A DNA stretch of 20,462 nt from assembly GCA_040775095.1 (NCBI GenBank), contig JAXGTD010000074.1:1-20462 (forward strand), written 5' to 3'. The DNA comes from JAXGTD01 sp040775095. Lineage in GTDB: Bacteria > Pseudomonadota > Gammaproteobacteria > Chromatiales > Chromatiaceae. Below, piece by piece: positions 14,232 through 20,462 of this stretch. Made by a program: the position numbers and the translations under genes. The stretch's first letter is position 1. The number at the start of each line of letters is the position of its first letter. The notes below the pieces were generated by a model. It did no database searches, had not been told where the DNA came from, and saw nothing but the letters and a program-made list of their open reading frames with translations.

Positions 14232-14313
14232 GATGGGCACGCCGCGTTTTGCCCATCCTACCGCCCTTTCCGAGAGATGCAGGGTGGGCAAAGGGCGTTA
14301 GCCCCTGCCCACC
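14232..14313. repeat. Pair of REP-like hairpins in inverted orientation between nifB and fdxN
   Basis: The first unit pairs GATGGGCA (14232-14239) with TGCCCATC (14250-14257). The second pairs GGTGGGCA (14283-14290) with TGCCCACC (14306-14313). Both stems are perfect over 8 bases. The units are diverged inverted copies: the first read on the minus strand starts GGTAGGATGGGCAAAACGC, and the second on the plus strand reads GGGTGGGCAAAGGGC. This is a BIME-like arrangement of a kind I remember as common in Chromatiales genomes. Confidence 0.7.
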
Positions 14314-14350
14314 AACGGCATCTCCCGCGTCGACCAAGAGGATCACATTG

Positions 14351-14629
14351 ATGGCATTCCAGATCATCGAAGGCTGCGTCAACTGTTGGGCCTGCGAGCG
14401 CCTGTGCCCCAGCCAGGCCATCTACGAGGCCAAGCCCCATTTCCTCATCGACGCAAAAAAGTGCAGCGAGTGCGAGGGCGACCACGCCGAGCCCCAGTGC
14501 GCCAGTATCTGCCCCATTGAAGGGGCCATTCTCAACGCCTTTGGTGTCCCGGTGAATCCCCCCGGATCACTGACCGGCATCCCGCCGGCCAGGATCGCCG
14601 CGGCCATGACAGAGATCCAGGCGCGCTGA
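14351..14629 (+). CDS. fdxN: FdxN-type 2[4Fe-4S] ferredoxin
   Basis: The 92-residue product is a bacterial-type ferredoxin with two [4Fe-4S] clusters. Ligands are Cys9, 12, 15 and 19 (CVNCWACERLCP) and Cys38, 41, 50 and 54, with the CSECEGDHAEPQC spacing (C-x2-C-x8-C-x3-C) typical of nif-linked FdxN proteins. FdxN just after nifB is the standard electron donor for NifB in several diazotrophs. A Gly/Pro-rich C-terminal extension (about 65-92) is longer than in minimal FdxN. The ATG follows AGAGGATC. It lies 123 bases after nifB, behind the two REP-like hairpins, and is presumably co-transcribed. Confidence 0.93.
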   Translation: MAFQIIEGCVNCWACERLCPSQAIYEAKPHFLIDAKKCSECEGDHAEPQCASICPIEGAILNAFGVPVNPPGSLTGIPPARIAAAMTEIQAR

Positions 14630-14642
14630 CGGGGCCCGCGTT

Positions 14643-14870
14643 ATGCCGCTCACCGATCCACTGCTGTTCGGCCCCGTGCCGGTCCAACCGCAAGACCACC
14701 TGTCGAAAAGCACGCGCCGGCGGGTCCGGGTCTGGTGCGAACAACGGCGTCTGGACCGGCACCGCGACCTACCGCGCCCGGCCAGCTGCCGGCGGGTTCC
14801 GTCGCGGGTCTGGCGTCGGCGTTCGGCCCTACTCTGCTTGCGCCGCGGCGCCCCGGGAGCGGCCCTGTGA
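14643..14870 (+). CDS. Possible small Arg-rich protein between fdxN and fprA
   Basis: I do not recognise this 75-codon open frame. It starts 13 bases after the fdxN stop and its TGA overlaps the GTG start of fprA (GTGA). The N-terminus MPLTDPLLFGPVPVQPQDH looks like a real protein start. From residue 24 on it is dominated by Arg (about 20) with three Cys and two Trp. The third codon position is strongly GC, as in neighbouring genes, but Arg-rich frames are also what GC-rich noncoding DNA yields. No ribosome site is convincing. The neat fit between fdxN and fprA is the main support; it may instead be an untranslated gap. Confidence 0.35.
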   Translation: MPLTDPLLFGPVPVQPQDHLSKSTRRRVRVWCEQRRLDRHRDLPRPASCRRVPSRVWRRRSALLCLRRGAPGAAL

Positions 14871-16177
14871 GCGGATCCGCAACAGCAGTGGCCAGCTACG
14901 AGACGCCGCTGGACGTCTCGGCCCACCGCCGTGCGGTGGAGGTCGCTCCCGGGCTGCATTGGATCGGGGCCCTGGACCCGACGCTGCGAACCTTCGACAT
15001 TATCCTCAAGACGGCTAACGGCACCACATACAACGCCTATCTGGTGCGGGGTGACGAGGGCGTGGCCATCGTCGACACCGTCAAGGCCGAATTCGCCGAC
15101 GAGTTCTTCGCCCGCCTGGAGTCGGTGGCCAGCTACGACGAGATCCGCGTGGTGGTGCTCAATCACCTGGAGCCAGACCACAGCGGTGCCCTGCCGGAGC
15201 TGCTGCGCCGCGCCCCCCAGGCCGAGCTGTACATCTCCACCCGCGCGACCTCCATGCTCAAGGCCCTGCTCAAGCCCGCCGATGGCGCCCTGGAGTACAC
15301 CACCGTGGGTACCGGCGACGAGGTCAGCCTCGGCGCGCGCACCCTGCGTTTCCTGCACACCCCCTTCCTGCACTGGCCGGACACCCAGTGCACCTATCTG
15401 GTGGAAGAGCAGGTCCTGTTCTCGGGCGACATCTTCGGTTGTCACTACTGCGACAACCGCCTGTTCAACGATCGGGCCGGAGACTTCCGCTTCTCCTTCG
15501 ACTATTACTACGCCCACATCATGCGGCCCTTCAAGCAGCATGTGCTCGAGGCGCTGCAACTCATCGAGCCCCTGCCGCTGAAGATCATCGCGCCCACCCA
15601 CGGGCCGATCCTGCGCGAGCGTCCGCGCCGCTATGTCACCCACTACCGGGAACTGTCCACCTCGAGCCTGACCGCCCGGTTCGGCGACGAGGAGAAGTCC
15701 CTGGCCATCTTCTACATGTCTTCGTACGGCAACACGGCACGCATGGCCGATGCGGTACGTGCTGGCGCCGACTCCGTGGGCGGCGTGCGCGTCTCCCTCT
15801 ACGACCTCGAGGGTGTTGAGACAGACCCCTTCGTTGACCTGATCGAGGAGGCGGACGGATTGGCCTTCGGCTCCCCCACCATCAATGGGGATGCGGTCAA
15901 GCCGGTCTGGGACCTGCTCTCCTCGCTCGCCGTCGTCAATCTCAAGGGGAAGGTCGGCGGCGCCTTCGGCTCCTATGGCTGGAGCGGCGAGGCGGTACGC
16001 ATGATCGAAGACCGTATGCGCGGGCTGAAGATGCGCGTCCCCGTCGCGGGGCTGCGAGTGAAGCTGATCCCCACCGACGAGGAGCTGGCGCAGTGCCGCA
16101 CCTTCGGCCGCGAGATCGCCGAGGCCCTGGTGGGTCGGCAGGAGGCGCGGGTCATCGACCTAACCGAGCTGGCGTAG
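14867..16177 (+). CDS. fprA: FprA-type flavodiiron protein (A-type flavoprotein)
   Basis: Flavodiiron proteins reduce O2 to water (or NO to N2O) with electrons from ferredoxin or rubredoxin; here protection of nitrogenase from O2 is likely. The 436-residue product has an N-terminal metallo-beta-lactamase-like domain. Its diiron ligands are intact: HLEPDH (about 103-108), the His in FLHWPDTQC, Asp in LFSGDIFG, and His in APTHGPI. A C-terminal flavodoxin domain starts near 283 with the FMN loop MSSYGNTARMAD; later segments are SPTINGDAVKP and GSYGWSGEA. The start is a GTG with GGGAG seven bases upstream; the open frame before it has no family similarity. No rubredoxin domain is fused. The two [2Fe-2S] ferredoxin genes just downstream are candidate electron donors. 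Confidence 0.95.
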   Translation: MSGSATAVASYETPLDVSAHRRAVEVAPGLHWIGALDPTLRTFDIILKTANGTTYNAYLVRGDEGVAIVDTVKAEFADEFFARLESVASYDEIRVVVLNHLEPDHSGALPELLRRAPQAELYISTRATSMLKALLKPADGALEYTTVGTGDEVSLGARTLRFLHTPFLHWPDTQCTYLVEEQVLFSGDIFGCHYCDNRLFNDRAGDFRFSFDYYYAHIMRPFKQHVLEALQLIEPLPLKIIAPTHGPILRERPRRYVTHYRELSTSSLTARFGDEEKSLAIFYMSSYGNTARMADAVRAGADSVGGVRVSLYDLEGVETDPFVDLIEEADGLAFGSPTINGDAVKPVWDLLSSLAVVNLKGKVGGAFGSYGWSGEAVRMIEDRMRGLKMRVPVAGLRVKLIPTDEELAQCRTFGREIAEALVGRQEARVIDLTELA

Positions 16178-16310
16178 CCGCGCTCCGGACGGCGCGGGCA
16201 CCTCCCGCCCAGCCCTCCAGACAACCGCACGCAAACAACCAGAACGCAATGCAGGACGCCAACCAAGGGGACAGAGGACTTCTTCCACACAACCATGCGG
16301 AGATCGCAGC

Positions 16311-16595
16311 ATGCCCAAGGCAAAAATCACCTTTGAAGACATCCACCAGACCGTCAATGTCCCGGCCGGGACGCGCGTTATCGAGGTCTCCGAGAAGATC
16401 GGGGCAACCATCATCTACGGTTGCCGCGAGGGCGACTGCGGTACCTGCATGATGCACGTCGTCGAGGGATGGAACAATCTCACCGAACCCTCGGTTCTCG
16501 AGGAGAAGGTGCTGCGGGAGAACATGGCCAGCCGCCATGACCGTCTCGCCTGTCAGGCCCAGATCCTGGGTGACTGCAGCGTCAAACCCGCCTGA
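16311..16595 (+). CDS. [2Fe-2S] plant-type ferredoxin
   Basis: The 94-residue product is a beta-grasp [2Fe-2S] ferredoxin with ligands Cys38, Cys43 and Cys46 (CREGDCGTC) and Cys81 (RLACQAQILGDC). Its N-terminal KITFEDIHQTVNVPAGTRV fits the fold. Similar ferredoxins occur in nif clusters of phototrophs (FdxC/FdxD types); I do not assign the symbol. GGAG stands eight bases before the ATG. It lies 133 bases after fprA and 179 bases before a second, longer [2Fe-2S] ferredoxin. Possible roles are electron supply to nitrogenase or to the flavodiiron protein. Confidence 0.93.
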   Translation: MPKAKITFEDIHQTVNVPAGTRVIEVSEKIGATIIYGCREGDCGTCMMHVVEGWNNLTEPSVLEEKVLRENMASRHDRLACQAQILGDCSVKPA

Positions 16596-16774
16596 TGTGT
16601 TGACCAGGGAGCCCCATGGCCGGCTCAACCCGCGGAAGTCGAACGGGCAATCGGCGCCTTCCACCCGTGTCGGCCGGCCGCCGCACCTGAAACAGCCTGG
16701 CCCTCGCGCCCAGGGGCGATCGCCAAGCCATTGCCGATTGCGCAAGACCAACCCAATCCCTTCGGAGACTATCG

Positions 16775-17125
16775 ATGGCACTCGTGACCTTTTCCAGCCC
16801 GGAATACAAGGACAAGACAATCTATGCCGTGGCCGGCAGCCATACGGAGACGGTGCTCAAGATCGCCAAGGAGCACAAGATTCCCGTTCACCATGACTGC
16901 CAGGACGGCGAATGCGGCAACTGCGTCGTGCGCGTCTCCAGCGTGGACGACAAGAACCAACGCATGGGGGGCCCGTTGACGGAGAAGGAAAAGACCGTCC
17001 TGCGCGAACTAGGCAAGATTACCCGCGAGGAGATCGACCAGATGGCGGTGGACGACCTGCCCAGCCAATGGCGTCTGGCCTGCCAGATGATCGTTCGCGA
17101 CGAGGACATCCTGGTGGAGTATTGA
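16775..17125 (+). CDS. [2Fe-2S] ferredoxin with a helical insert
   Basis: The 116-residue product is a second beta-grasp [2Fe-2S] ferredoxin, with Cys42, Cys47 and Cys50 (CQDGECGNC) and Cys103 (RLACQMIV). Compared with its neighbour it has an insert of about 20-25 residues before the last ligand. The insert is charged and helical (LTEKEKTVLRELGK, ITREEIDQMAVDDLP) and could form a partner-docking surface. The two proteins share the same fold but differ too much to be a recent duplication. The ATG has GGAG seven bases upstream. It precedes nifQ. Confidence 0.93.
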   Translation: MALVTFSSPEYKDKTIYAVAGSHTETVLKIAKEHKIPVHHDCQDGECGNCVVRVSSVDDKNQRMGGPLTEKEKTVLRELGKITREEIDQMAVDDLPSQWRLACQMIVRDEDILVEY

Positions 17126-17200
17126 ACGCGATTCCAGAAACGGTGGTTCGACCTGCCATTGGGGCCGTCGCACCATTCTCTATGATGTGAGGTTGCACAA

Positions 17201-17857
17201 GTGGACGTTCTATCCGACATTCCAACGCCTACATCTCGCACGAGGCGCTCAACCACCGTTCCTGGGGTCTTGGCAGCCGCCCGCGCCGACGCGGACCCAC
17301 CACGGGTTCTCTACCAACGGCTGATGGCACACGCCACTGGGGCGGGCAATGCCGCCGCGTTCGCCGCAATGATCGCGGCCCACTGTGACGGGACCGGTGC
17401 CCTGCCCGGCTGGCTCGGGCTCCAGGATGCGGCCTTTGCCTGCCTGCTGCGCCACCTCTTCCCCGGAGCCCGAGATGAGCCGCTGCCGGGGATCGATGCC
17501 GCGGGACCGGAGGCGGCCTTCGACGACCGATCGGACGAACGCGAGGAACTGGTTCAGCTCATGCTCATGCATCGGGCGGGAGAGGATCCATCGGAGGTCT
17601 GGATGGCCCATGTGGTGGCCGCCGGATGCATGGCGGCCGACCACCTCTGGCAAGATCTGGGGCTCCCGGCCCGGGGCGAGCTCACGGACCTCATGCGGCG
17701 CAACTTTCCGGCTCTGGCCGCGCGCAACGTCAACGACATGAAGTGGAAACGCTTCCTCTACAAGCAATTGTGTGAGACCCAGGGCATCTACACCTGCCGC
17801 GCCCCGTCCTGCCAACTGTGCACCGACTATCATGCTTGTTTTGGACCCGAGGATTGA
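17201..17857 (+). CDS. nifQ: NifQ, molybdenum donor for FeMo-cofactor
   Basis: NifQ is an Fe-S protein that carries molybdenum to NifEN/NifH for FeMo-co synthesis. The 218-residue product has the C-terminal NifQ signature C-x4-C-x2-C-x5-C, with Cys199, 204, 207 and 213. Before it come conserved helices with HVVAAGCMAADHLWQDLGL and RNFPALAARNVNDMKWKRF. The first 30 residues are Ser/Thr/Arg-rich and look disordered. The start is a GTG with GAGGT seven bases upstream. The last 26 bases overlap the start of draG. Confidence 0.95.
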   Translation: MDVLSDIPTPTSRTRRSTTVPGVLAAARADADPPRVLYQRLMAHATGAGNAAAFAAMIAAHCDGTGALPGWLGLQDAAFACLLRHLFPGARDEPLPGIDAAGPEAAFDDRSDEREELVQLMLMHRAGEDPSEVWMAHVVAAGCMAADHLWQDLGLPARGELTDLMRRNFPALAARNVNDMKWKRFLYKQLCETQGIYTCRAPSCQLCTDYHACFGPED

Positions 17858-18779
17858 CCGGCCCTCTGCCGATGCCCAGGCTATTGGGCTTACGAGCCGC
17901 GCCCTGGGCGCCTATCTGGGCCTGGCCGTGGGCGATGCGTTGGGGGCGACCGTCGAGCTCATGACCCCGGCAGAGATCCGAGAGTCCCACGGGGTGCACC
18001 GCAATCTCACGGGTGGTGGCTGGCTCAGGCTACGCCGGGGTCAAGTCACAGACGACACCGAGATGAGTCTCGCCCTGGGACGGACCATCCTGGCTCGCGG
18101 GCAGGTCGAGGCACTGGCGGTCGCCGAGGCCTTCAGTACGTGGATGGGCACCAAGCCAGTGGACATTGGTCACACCGTGCGCCGCGGCATCGCGCGCTAC
18201 CGCCAGACCGGCGAGGCGCAGGTCCCGCCCCACGACTACGACGCCGGCAACGGCGCCTGCATGCGCTGCCTGCCGGTGGCCCTGTTCACCCTGGGGGGCA
18301 CACCCGATGCCGTGGCCGCGGCGAACCAGGCCCAGGCCCACGTCACCCACCACAGCGCCCTGGCAGACGCCGGCACGCTCACGGTCATCCGCATGGTCCA
18401 GAGCGCACTTGCCGGCGGCGGCCTCAGCGATCTCCGGGATCTGGCCAACGGCCTGGCCACCGTCTGGCCCGAGTATCGCTACGAGGGCCGTCGCGGCGAC
18501 AACCCGGGCGGCTATCTGCCGGAGACCCTTTGCGCTGTCTTCCAAACCCTGTTCTCAAACCACGGATTCGAGCAGGCCATGATCGCGGTGGTCAATCTCG
18601 GAGGCGATGCCGACACCAGCGGCGCCATCCTCGGCATGATCGCCGGGGCACTCTACGGCCGATCCGCCATCCCCAGACGCTGGCTCAAGCACCTCGACCC
18701 GGAAGCCGCGCGCCAATGCGCGCTTCAGGCCCAGGCGCTGATCGAACAATCGCCACACTGCCACGGCACCTCGCTCTAG
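17832..18779 (+). CDS. draG: DraG, ADP-ribosyl-[dinitrogen reductase] glycohydrolase
   Basis: DraG removes ADP-ribose from the Arg of dinitrogenase reductase (NifH) and so restores activity after the DraT-mediated switch-off by ammonium or darkness. The 315-residue product has the DraG binuclear manganese site: TDDTEMSLAL (73-82, Asp74, Asp75 and Thr76) and GGDADTSGAILG (258-268, with Asp259, Asp261 and Thr262). RALGAYLGLAVGDALGATVE is the classical N-terminal motif. The length fits the family. The ATG lies inside the end of nifQ, 26 bases overlap, with no good ribosome site, so translation is probably coupled to nifQ. draT, normally beside draG, is absent here. Confidence 0.95.
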   Translation: MLVLDPRIDRPSADAQAIGLTSRALGAYLGLAVGDALGATVELMTPAEIRESHGVHRNLTGGGWLRLRRGQVTDDTEMSLALGRTILARGQVEALAVAEAFSTWMGTKPVDIGHTVRRGIARYRQTGEAQVPPHDYDAGNGACMRCLPVALFTLGGTPDAVAAANQAQAHVTHHSALADAGTLTVIRMVQSALAGGGLSDLRDLANGLATVWPEYRYEGRRGDNPGGYLPETLCAVFQTLFSNHGFEQAMIAVVNLGGDADTSGAILGMIAGALYGRSAIPRRWLKHLDPEAARQCALQAQALIEQSPHCHGTSL

Positions 18780-18783
18780 GCTC

Positions 18784-18815
18784 CGTCAGGGGTCAGGCGC
18801 CAGGCGCTAGGCGCC
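18784..18815. repeat. Short heptamer tandem repeat
   Basis: Plus-strand units GGTCAGG, CGCCAGG and CGCTAGG follow each other every seven bases, with partial units at both ends. It lies right after the draG stop and partly inside a truncated gene remnant. Replication slippage or a recombination scar could explain it. Confidence 0.55.
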
Positions 18816-18891
18816 GGATCAACCGCAGCAGCTCACTCCGGGCCTCACGGGTCTCTGCCCAACGCTCGATGTCCTTGGCGCGAACCCTCAA
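18793..18891 (-). pseudogene. Truncated gene remnant (N-terminal fragment, about 32 codons)
   Basis: Just after the toxin stop, a TTG-initiated frame reads RVRAKDIERWAETREARSEL and then LRLIRRL, and runs out in the heptamer repeat (APGA, stop). I remember the pattern of a KDIERWA-x-x-REA segment followed by RRL as the N-terminus of long multidomain proteins, so this is probably what remains after a deletion. It has no ribosome site. Identification is from memory and weak. Confidence 0.35.
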
Positions 18892-18893
18892 CG

Positions 18894-19166
18894 CTAGACA
18901 TCATCGTGGCTGCCGATGTCGAGCAGGACGATCTCCCGCTCAGTCACCTTCACGAGCAAGGTCAGCCGATAGGAGTACGTGAGGCTGACCGCCTGCACGC
19001 CAGCCAGGCTACCGGAAAGCTGATGAAGCTTGAGCCGTGGTTGGAAGGGATCCCGGCTGAGATCGTCCAAGGTATCCCGCAACGTGGGGCGTAGGTCGGG
19101 ATGCTTGCGGAGGAGCTTCCGCGCGCGACGCTCGAAATGCTGGGTCGTGACCAGCGCGAAGCTCAT
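18894..19166 (-). CDS. RelE/ParE-superfamily toxin (type II toxin-antitoxin)
   Basis: The 90-residue product has the RelE/YafQ-type pattern: FERRARKLLRKHPDLRPTL (about 11-29), LSRDPFQPRLKLHQLSG (about 36-52), a basic beta sheet with SLTYSYRLTLLVKV (about 61-74) and a C-terminal ILLDIGSHDDV-like end (here IVLLDIGSHDDV). Members act as ribosome-dependent mRNA interferases or gyrase poisons. Its ATG overlaps the antitoxin stop as ATGA, the usual coupled arrangement. It has no evident link with nitrogen fixation. Confidence 0.87.
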   Translation of the reverse strand: MSFALVTTQHFERRARKLLRKHPDLRPTLRDTLDDLSRDPFQPRLKLHQLSGSLAGVQAVSLTYSYRLTLLVKVTEREIVLLDIGSHDDV

Positions 19167-19429
19167 GATTCGCCGTCGAGGGCCTGCATCAACGCATCGG
19201 CGCTCTCGTAGCGCTTCGTTCGACCGGCCTCCAGATCCGCCAGAGACGCGCGCAGCCGCTCTCTTGCCGCATCCTGGTAGGACTCTAACAGCTCCGCATA
19301 GGCCGCCTCGGTCAGCACGACATAGCTCGGACGGTTGTTCTTGATGACATGGACTGGTCCGTCGCGCAACAGCCCGTCGACGGCCGAGATTCCGCGACGT
19401 TTGATGTCCTGGGCAGGAATGCTGTTCAT
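19163..19429 (-). CDS. Phd/YefM-RelB-type antitoxin
   Basis: The 88-residue product starts MNSIPAQDIKRRGISAVDGL, then VHVIKNNRPSYVVLTEAAYAELLE. That is the Phd/YefM DNA-binding fold, in which an operator-binding N-terminus is followed by the toxin-binding helix. The C-terminal helix RLRASLADLEAGRTKRYE (about 61-78) would wrap the toxin. The ATG has GGAGGA just upstream. A longer open frame continues for 93 codons upstream but lacks family similarity. A palindrome near the promoter suggests autoregulation. Confidence 0.88.
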   Translation of the reverse strand: MNSIPAQDIKRRGISAVDGLLRDGPVHVIKNNRPSYVVLTEAAYAELLESYQDAARERLRASLADLEAGRTKRYESADALMQALDGES

Positions 19430-19455
19430 GCTTCCTCCGGTACCAAAACGAGCAC

Positions 19456-19486
19456 CCAGTTGAGCACTGGATAAGGCGCCTGTCAA
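19456..19486 (-). promoter_or_regulatory. Candidate promoter and operator of the toxin-antitoxin operon
   Basis: On the minus strand TTGACA (19481-19486) is a perfect -35 box. Seventeen bases further on is TCAACT (19458-19463), a weak -10 box. It overlaps the palindrome CCAGT-N5-ACTGG (19456-19470), where the antitoxin complex could bind. Confidence 0.4.
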
Positions 19487-19861
19487 CCTTGCTTCCACCG
19501 CCTCGTGCATCGACGCAGCGAGCCGATCCAAGCCGATCTCTACATAGGTACGCTTCCCCTGGACTTGGAGATCAACTGAGTGGACGACTCGCATGCGCTG
19601 CATGGGCGGAGCGAAACGGTGTCCGCACGGACCACCCGTCAGTCCGTCCGCCGTTGTCCACGGTCTGTTCGCAACCAGGAAGCCTTTCGCGGCATGGCTC
19701 CCGGACATCTCGCCCGCTCAGTTCGCTGCCAGCTCGCCTGGACGGCGCACCCGGCCCCCAGCGCGCCCCTCCCTGCAAACAGACAGCTGGCCGCGGCGCC
19801 AAGCGGAATTGTCCATGCCATAGAAGCCACGCGCCCCGCCTCCCCCTCCAACGACGATCCC
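19487..19861. other. Gene-poor stretch between the antitoxin and the beta-propeller-like gene
   Basis: About 375 bases with Pro/Arg/Ser-rich chance frames on both strands. I see no ribosome sites, tRNA or clear terminator. It lies upstream of the antitoxin and downstream of the beta-propeller-like gene. Confidence 0.45.
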
Positions 19862-20462
19862 TCAGACCAGCCTCTCCCATTTTCCTCCACTCTGAATCCT
19901 GAACACATCCTTTGTACCCAGGGAGATCAAACCATCCGCCGCGCCAAGAAGATGCAGGCAGGTCCCCGGAACGTCGTCTTCATCCGCGAAATTGTCGTCG
20001 TTGACCAAGACATCATCCTGCAGCCGGAGGATACGAAAATCAGTCGTGACATAGAGCGTGCCATCGAAATAGGCCACGTCACGCAGGTTCTCCTTTCGTT
20101 CGGTATCGACCAGGCTCCAGGCATCGCCCCGCCCACGCAGCAGCGTCCCTTCATGACCGACAGCGTACACCTGTCCATCGATCGCACAACACAGTGCCGT
20201 CAGGTTCACCGAGGTTGGACTGTCGATCTGTACCCAGGCGCCTTCACGCAGCCACCACAGCTCCCCTCCCCACCCGACCGCGTACATCTCCGTCCGCGCG
20301 AATCCGTCGATGTCCTCGAAGCCGGTGACGGCCGGATCGTTCGATCCTGGCCCTGGGCCAATGGCTGTCCATCGCCCCCGCTCCTCGCGTCGGAGTACCA
20401 CCCGCCCCATCCCACAGGCGAAGATCCTGTCCTCGATGACCGAGAGCGCGCGCAGATTTCCC
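19862..20462 (-). CDS. Beta-propeller-like repeat protein (partial, N-terminus off the right edge)
   Basis: The minus-strand frame is open from the window edge to the stop at 19862, 199 codons. It contains repeated blades with the pattern of a short strand, a gap, then YAVG or LYVTT: MYAVGWGGELWWLREGAW, VYAVGHEGTLLRGRGDAWS, and LYVTTDFRILRL. Each is followed by a Leu/Ala-rich strand (NLTALCCA, NLRDVAYFD). This is the look of a YVTN/WD40/BNR-type propeller. The last blade ends GGKWERLV. Similar proteins occur in polymorphic-toxin and secretion loci, but nothing here tells the role. The N-terminal part and the start are outside the window. Confidence 0.72.
   Translation of the reverse strand, partial: GNLRALSVIEDRIFACGMGRVVLRREERGRWTAIGPGPGSNDPAVTGFEDIDGFARTEMYAVGWGGELWWLREGAWVQIDSPTSVNLTALCCAIDGQVYAVGHEGTLLRGRGDAWSLVDTERKENLRDVAYFDGTLYVTTDFRILRLQDDVLVNDDNFADEDDVPGTCLHLLGAADGLISLGTKDVFRIQSGGKWERLV

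Noticed and set aside
17126..17200. Search for a separate sigma-54 promoter just before nifQ
   Set aside because: No GG-N10-GC with a TTGC-like box is present; nifQ is more simply read from the nifB operon.
19430..19708. N-terminal extension of the antitoxin by 93 codons
   Set aside because: The candidate promoter and operator lie inside it, it has no Phd/RelB similarity, and the ATG at 19429 has a strong GGAGGA site.

Overview
This window is a nitrogen-fixation (nif) accessory gene cluster from a GC-rich proteobacterium. It holds cofactor, Fe-S, electron-transfer and regulatory nif genes, but not the nitrogenase structural genes nifHDK, nifA or draT. I infer a gammaproteobacterium, probably a purple sulfur bacterium of the Chromatiales. 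The basis is gene content (NifB with a C-terminal NifX domain, nif-specific ferredoxin III, DraG, flavodiiron protein, RseC-like protein), high GC, and REP-like intergenic hairpins that I remember from such genomes. The genus cannot be fixed from the sequence alone.

Layout. Positions 1-299 are the start of a VanZ-like membrane protein gene (minus strand), followed by about 500 bases with no convincing gene. Positions 801-3430 (minus) are an Fe-S assembly operon, iscA-like > nifU > nifS. It runs from a very good sigma-54 promoter with a NifA site and an IHF-like site. nifZ (3648-3920, plus) diverges from it. Positions 4071-9859 (minus) are a nine-gene operon: nifE > nifN > nifX > RseC-like > DUF269 NifX-associated protein > CCE_0567/DUF683 protein > fdxB > thioredoxin-fold [2Fe-2S] ferredoxin > unknown 125-aa protein. 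It also has a sigma-54/NifA/IHF-type control region. Diverging from nifE is a SIR2-like gene (10301-11173) with its own candidate sigma-54 promoter. It converges on a nitrilase-family gene (11270-12208, minus), which has an unusual leader of three hairpins.

nifB (12716-14227, plus) has the third full sigma-54/NifA/IHF control region. It leads nifB > fdxN > (small Arg-rich ORF) > fprA flavodiiron protein > two [2Fe-2S] ferredoxins > nifQ > draG. After draG the character changes: a heptamer repeat, a 32-codon gene remnant, a RelE/ParE-type toxin with its antitoxin, a gene-poor stretch, and a partial beta-propeller-like protein at the right edge. This looks like the border of the nif island.

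How the genes work together. NifS, NifU and the IscA-like protein make and deliver Fe-S clusters. NifB builds NifB-co, with FdxN as its likely electron donor; NifX carries precursors and NifEN matures them. NifQ supplies molybdenum. NifZ helps P-cluster maturation. The ferredoxins and the RseC-like protein are candidate low-potential electron carriers or accessories (possibly with Rnf). The flavodiiron protein probably removes oxygen. DraG reactivates ADP-ribosylated dinitrogenase reductase. The three NifA sites share an extended palindrome, TGTCG-N6-CGACA. The least explained parts are the SIR2-like protein, the nitrilase with its structured leader, and the 125-aa protein at the end of the nifEN operon.
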